Positions 61,207 through 64,000 of a stretch of 64,000 nucleotides of DNA are shown here, in pieces. A program made the position numbers and the translations under genes. The DNA lies in NCBI RefSeq assembly GCF_029222705.1, contig NZ_JARGZF010000002.1, forward strand, positions 992,001 to 1,056,000, read 5' to 3'. Below the pieces are notes generated by a model. The model was not told where the DNA came from. It made no database searches and saw only the letters and a list, made by a program, of their open reading frames with translations. Numbering within the stretch: the first letter of the stretch is position 1; every line of letters starts with the position of its first letter. The DNA is from Knoellia sp. p5-6-4. GTDB taxonomy: Bacteria; Actinomycetota; Actinomycetes; Actinomycetales; Dermatophilaceae.

Positions 61207-62307
61207 GACGAGCTCGTCGAGGCCCTCCGCCTTGAGCACGTCGACGATCGCCTTGACGTCCTGGGCCCGCTGCCGGGTGGTCACCAGCACCGCGTCCGGG
61301 GTGTCGACGACCACGATGTCCTCGAGCCCGACCACAGCCACGTGCCGGCCGCCTGCAGGCACGACGATGCCGGTGGCGTCGAGGGCGCGGACGAGCCCCT
61401 CGTCACCGAGCACGCGGACCTCTCCCGTCTCGGCCGCCCGCGGCAGCAGCGTCGCCAGCGAGTGGAAGTCGCCGACGTCGTCCCAGCCGAACGAGCCCGG
61501 CACGACCGCGACCCTGCCCTCGTCGGCGGCGGGTTCGGCCACCGCGTGGTCGATGGCGATCTTCTCCAGGCCGGCCCAGCGCTCCTCGAGGAGGCTGGGG
61601 TCGGCCGCGATCTCGCGCAACCCGGAGGCGAGGGAGGGGTGCCACTTCGCCAGCAGGTCCATCAGCACGGCCGCGCGGACGACGAACATCCCCGCGTTCC
61701 AGCGGAAGCGGCCGCTGGCGACGTACTCCGCGGCACGCCGGGAGTTCGGCTTCTCCACGAACTGCTCGACCAGGCAGGCGGGACCGTCGCCCAGCGCCTC
61801 GCCCATCCTGATGTAGCCGAACCCGGTCGCCGGGTGCGTCGGCTCGATGCCGATCGTCACGAGGTAGCCCTCGTCGGCGACGTCGACGGCGTCCTGGACG
61901 CAGCGGCGGAAGGCGTCGGGGTCGGCGATGACGTGGTCGGCCGCGAAGGAGCCGAGGATCGCGTCGGGGTCGCGCCGCTCGAGCACCGCCGCCGCCAGGC
62001 CGATCGCGGCCATCGAGTCGCGCGCCGACGGCTCGGTCATCAGCTGGTCCCCGGGCAGCGCGGGCAGCTGCTCTCGCACGGCGTCGGCGTGGGCCGCGCC
62101 CGTCACGACCACGACCCGGTCACCCACCAGCGGCTCGAGGCGGTCCCAGGTGCCCTGCAGCAGCGAGCGGCCGGCGCCGGTGAGGTCGTGCAGGAACTTC
62201 GGGGACGCCGCGCGCGAGAGCGGCCACAGGCGGGTGCCCGCCCCTCCTGCGGGGATCACCGCCCAGAAGCGGTCGAGGGAGGCGGGGACGTGGGCTGCGC
62301 CGGACAT
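61204..62307 (-). CDS. Mannose-1-phosphate guanylyltransferase
   Basis: 367 residues. Makes GDP-mannose from mannose 1-phosphate and GTP for glycolipid and polysaccharide synthesis. Seen: FWAVIPAGGAGTRLWPLSRA (nucleotide loop), SPKFLHDLTG, MTEPSARDSMAAIGLAAAV, LGSFAADHVIADPDAF, GYIRMGE, EKPNSRRAAEYVASGRFRWN with AGMFVV, and VPGSFGWDDVGDFHSLATLL. It lacks the C-terminal isomerase domain of bifunctional ManC. The start MSGAAHVPASL is set by a -10 box seven bases upstream. Divergent from the sdh operon. Confidence 0.95.
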   Translation of the reverse strand: MSGAAHVPASLDRFWAVIPAGGAGTRLWPLSRAASPKFLHDLTGAGRSLLQGTWDRLEPLVGDRVVVVTGAAHADAVREQLPALPGDQLMTEPSARDSMAAIGLAAAVLERRDPDAILGSFAADHVIADPDAFRRCVQDAVDVADEGYLVTIGIEPTHPATGFGYIRMGEALGDGPACLVEQFVEKPNSRRAAEYVASGRFRWNAGMFVVRAAVLMDLLAKWHPSLASGLREIAADPSLLEERWAGLEKIAIDHAVAEPAADEGRVAVVPGSFGWDDVGDFHSLATLLPRAAETGEVRVLGDEGLVRALDATGIVVPAGGRHVAVVGLEDIVVVDTPDAVLVTTRQRAQDVKAIVDVLKAEGLDELV

Positions 62308-62314
62308 GCGCCGA

Positions 62315-62320
62315 ACGCTA
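62315..62320 (-). promoter_or_regulatory. -10 box TAGCGT of the guanylyltransferase gene, leaderless configuration
   Basis: Minus-strand TAGCGT, seven bases (TCGGCGC), then the ATG. Confidence 0.5.
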
Positions 62321-62429
62321 GGGCACGCCGGCCGGGGACCCAAGCTCCCCGCGCACGGCATACCGGCGGGTAACCCGATCTGTCTCCTTTCTCACAGGAC
62401 CCGCCGAGCACTCGCACCTTTCCGACAGA

Positions 62430-62435
62430 TAATCT
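62430..62435 (+). promoter_or_regulatory. Candidate -10 box TAATCT of the sdh operon
   Basis: TAATCT within the short palindrome CAGATAATCTG, about 80 bases before sdhC. It would give a ~70-base leader with AAGGGA ahead of the sdhC GTG. Confidence 0.5.
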
Positions 62436-62515
62436 GGCCGACGAACTACGGCCGCCGTCGTCCAGCTACGGACGCTTGCCGCCGCCATCACTCTTCGGCT
62501 TGAAAGGGACGCGCA

Positions 62516-62893
62516 GTGGCCCAGTCAGCTACCGGGACGCTCTACCGCGGACGCGAGGGCATGTGGTCGTGGGTGGCCCACCGGATCAGCGGTGTGCTCA
62601 TCTTCCTCTTCCTCTTCGCGCACGTGCTCGACACCGCGCTCGTGCGGGTCTCCCCCGAGGCCTACAACGACATCATGGAGACCTACAAGAACCCGATCGT
62701 GGGTCTCGGCGAGGCCGGCCTCGTCGCAGCGGTGATCTTCCACGCGCTCAACGGCCTGCGGATCGTGGCGGTGGACTTCTGGTCCAGGGGCCCGCGCGTC
62801 CAGCGCCAGATGTTCTGGGCCGTGGTCATCGGTTTCGTCGTGCTCTTCGCGCCCTTCGCGATCCGGCACCTGAGCATCGTCTTCTCGCACTGA
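62516..62893 (+). CDS. sdhC: Succinate dehydrogenase cytochrome b556 subunit
   Basis: 125 residues from a GTG preceded by AAAGGGA. Three membrane helices; the first holds WVAHRISGVLIFLFLFAHVL with the conserved HR-SG motif at the quinone site and the heme-ligand His in LFAHVLD. FHALNGLRIVAVDF is the second helix motif. Anchors SdhAB to the membrane and passes electrons to menaquinone. Confidence 0.95.
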   Translation: MAQSATGTLYRGREGMWSWVAHRISGVLIFLFLFAHVLDTALVRVSPEAYNDIMETYKNPIVGLGEAGLVAAVIFHALNGLRIVAVDFWSRGPRVQRQMFWAVVIGFVVLFAPFAIRHLSIVFSH

Positions 62894-62904
62894 AAGGGCA
62901 GCTG

Positions 62905-63357
62905 ATGACTGCAACCACGAGCGAGCCCACCGCCCTCCCCGCGCAGAAGTCGCGCTACGCCCGACGGTCCAAGGGCCGCGGCAACTTCGAGCTCTGGTCC
63001 TGGGTGTTCATGCGCGGGTCCGGCGTCCTGCTGCTGTTCCTCGTCTTCGGCCACCTGTTCGTCAACCTGATGCTGGGCGAGGGCATCAACCAGATCGACT
63101 TCGCCTTCGTCGCCGGCAAGTGGTCCAACCCGTTCTGGCAGACCTGGGACATGCTGATGCTCTGGCTCGCCGAGCTGCACGGCTTCAACGGCGTCCGGAC
63201 GATCATCAACGACTACGCGGAGAAGAACAGCACCCGCATGGTGCTCAAGACGCTGCTCGTGCTGAGCGCCCTGGTCGTGCTCGTGCTCGGCACCCTGGTG
63301 ATCTTCACCTTCGACCCGTGCATCGACCCCGCCTCCACCCTCGAGCAGTGCAAGTAA
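62905..63357 (+). CDS. sdhD: Succinate dehydrogenase hydrophobic membrane anchor
   Basis: 150 residues. A ~30-residue soluble N-terminus (QKSRYARRSKGRGNFELWSW), then three helices with MRGSGVLLLFLVFGHLFVNL (heme-ligand His) and LAELHGFNGVRTIINDYAEK. It forms the cytochrome b anchor with SdhC. It starts 11 bases after sdhC with AAAGGGCAG upstream. Confidence 0.93.
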   Translation: MTATTSEPTALPAQKSRYARRSKGRGNFELWSWVFMRGSGVLLLFLVFGHLFVNLMLGEGINQIDFAFVAGKWSNPFWQTWDMLMLWLAELHGFNGVRTIINDYAEKNSTRMVLKTLLVLSALVVLVLGTLVIFTFDPCIDPASTLEQCK

Positions 63358-63370
63358 GGAACGGACACTG

Positions 63371-64000
63371 ATGCAGACGCACAAGTACGACGTCGTCATC
63401 GTGGGCGCCGGCGGCGCCGGCATGCGCGCCGCGCTGGAGTCCTCCAAGCGCACCCGCACCGCGGTGCTCACCAAGCTCTACCCCACCCGGTCCCACACCG
63501 GCGCGGCCCAGGGCGGCATGTGCGCCGCCCTCGCCAACGTCGAGGAGGACAACTGGGAGTGGCACACCTTCGACACCGTCAAGGGCGGCGACTACCTCGT
63601 CGACCAGGACGCTGCCGAGATCATGTGCCGCGAGGCGATCGACGCGGTCATCGACCTCGAGAAGATGGGCCTGCCGTTCAACCGCACCCCCGAGGGCAGG
63701 ATCGACCAGCGCCGCTTCGGCGGGCACACCCGCAACCACGGCGAGGCAGCGGTGCGCCGCTCGTGCTTCGCCGCGGACCGCACCGGCCACATGATCCTGC
63801 AGACGCTCTACCAGAACTGCATCAAGCAGGGCGTGGAGTTCTACAACGAGTTCTACGTGCTCGACCTGCTCATGAGCGAGGGCCCGGACGGCGTGCAGCG
63901 CACCGCGGGCGTCGTCGCCTACGAGCTGGCGACCGGCGAGATCCACGTCTTCCAGGCCAAGTCCGTCGTGTTCGCCACCGGCGGCACGGGCAAGGTCTTC
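63371..64000 (+). CDS. sdhA: Succinate dehydrogenase flavoprotein subunit, partial (N-terminal 210 residues)
   Basis: The frame runs off the right edge. MQTHKYDVVIVGAGGAGMRA holds the FAD dinucleotide fold; KLYPTRSHTGAAQGGMCAAL contains the His that binds FAD covalently, and RRFGGHTRNHGEAAVRRSC a substrate-site region. VVFATGGTGKVF is near the cut. Third gene of the sdhCDA(B) operon, 13 bases after sdhD. Confidence 0.96.
   Translation, partial: MQTHKYDVVIVGAGGAGMRAALESSKRTRTAVLTKLYPTRSHTGAAQGGMCAALANVEEDNWEWHTFDTVKGGDYLVDQDAAEIMCREAIDAVIDLEKMGLPFNRTPEGRIDQRRFGGHTRNHGEAAVRRSCFAADRTGHMILQTLYQNCIKQGVEFYNEFYVLDLLMSEGPDGVQRTAGVVAYELATGEIHVFQAKSVVFATGGTGKVF

Overview
The window is chromosomal DNA from a high-GC actinobacterium. 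Evidence is the strong G/C bias at codon third positions, many GTG starts, 1- and 4-base stop/start overlaps, and actinobacterial gene sets (long DeoC, Maf, LpdA-type quinone reductase, biotinylated AccA, kynurenine-type tryptophan dioxygenase, DUF2157/GDYXXLXY pair). The heptamer GTATGCC/GGCATAC is unusually frequent, a habit I associate from memory with Intrasporangiaceae such as Janibacter and Knoellia. The family assignment is an inference, not proof.

Layout. 1-5.7 kb: leftward operon for pyruvate:ferredoxin oxidoreductase with a GltD-like flavoprotein and a dihydroorotate dehydrogenase-like protein. 5.8-10.8 kb: Na+/H+ antiporter carrying a UBP zinc finger, then a leftward trio (2-hydroxyacid oxidase, acetamidase/formamidase, SDR). 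11-15.5 kb: Maf, then acyl-CoA carboxylase beta and acyl-CoA dehydrogenase divergent from a MerR regulator with a palindromic operator between them. 15.4-24.4 kb: membrane protein pair, tryptophan 2,3-dioxygenase, aldo/keto reductase, CPBP protease, AccA biotin carboxylase, a proline-repeat protein and LpdA.

24.5-31.1 kb is a rightward nucleoside/deoxyribose salvage block: purine nucleoside phosphorylase, phosphopentose/hexose mutase, DeoC, aldehyde dehydrogenase, a half-length aldehyde dehydrogenase and a uridine kinase-like protein. 31.2-36.6 kb is a tightly overlapped membrane/MoxR/DUF58 operon. Its usual companions SpoIIM and RDD lie at 41.2-43.1 kb, and the 4.6 kb between is a sparse patchwork (YdeI-like, DUF309, a frameshifted DUF4389 gene, a 72-aa ORF, ArsR-SRPBCC pair) that looks inserted.

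43.1-56.3 kb is a second nucleoside block: adenosine deaminase, thymidine phosphorylase, cytidine deaminase and a complete BMP-type nucleoside ABC importer, ending in an M20 amidohydrolase. Together the two blocks cover nucleoside uptake, deamination, phosphorolysis, and conversion of (deoxy)ribose phosphate to acetaldehyde and then acetate. 56.4-64 kb: a B12-domain-less methylmalonyl-CoA mutase large subunit, a MarR-controlled ABC exporter, mannose-1-phosphate guanylyltransferase and the start of the succinate dehydrogenase operon.

Two sequence-level features run through the window. About a dozen genes begin 6-7 bases after a TAnnnT -10 box and are probably leaderless, and several clear palindromic operators sit next to their likely regulators. 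I found no rRNA, tRNA, CRISPR array or insertion sequence. Nothing here is clearly a wholly new system; the best candidates for one are the inserted patchwork, the half-length aldehyde dehydrogenase, the tandem palindromes at 56.3 kb and the iterated heptamer.
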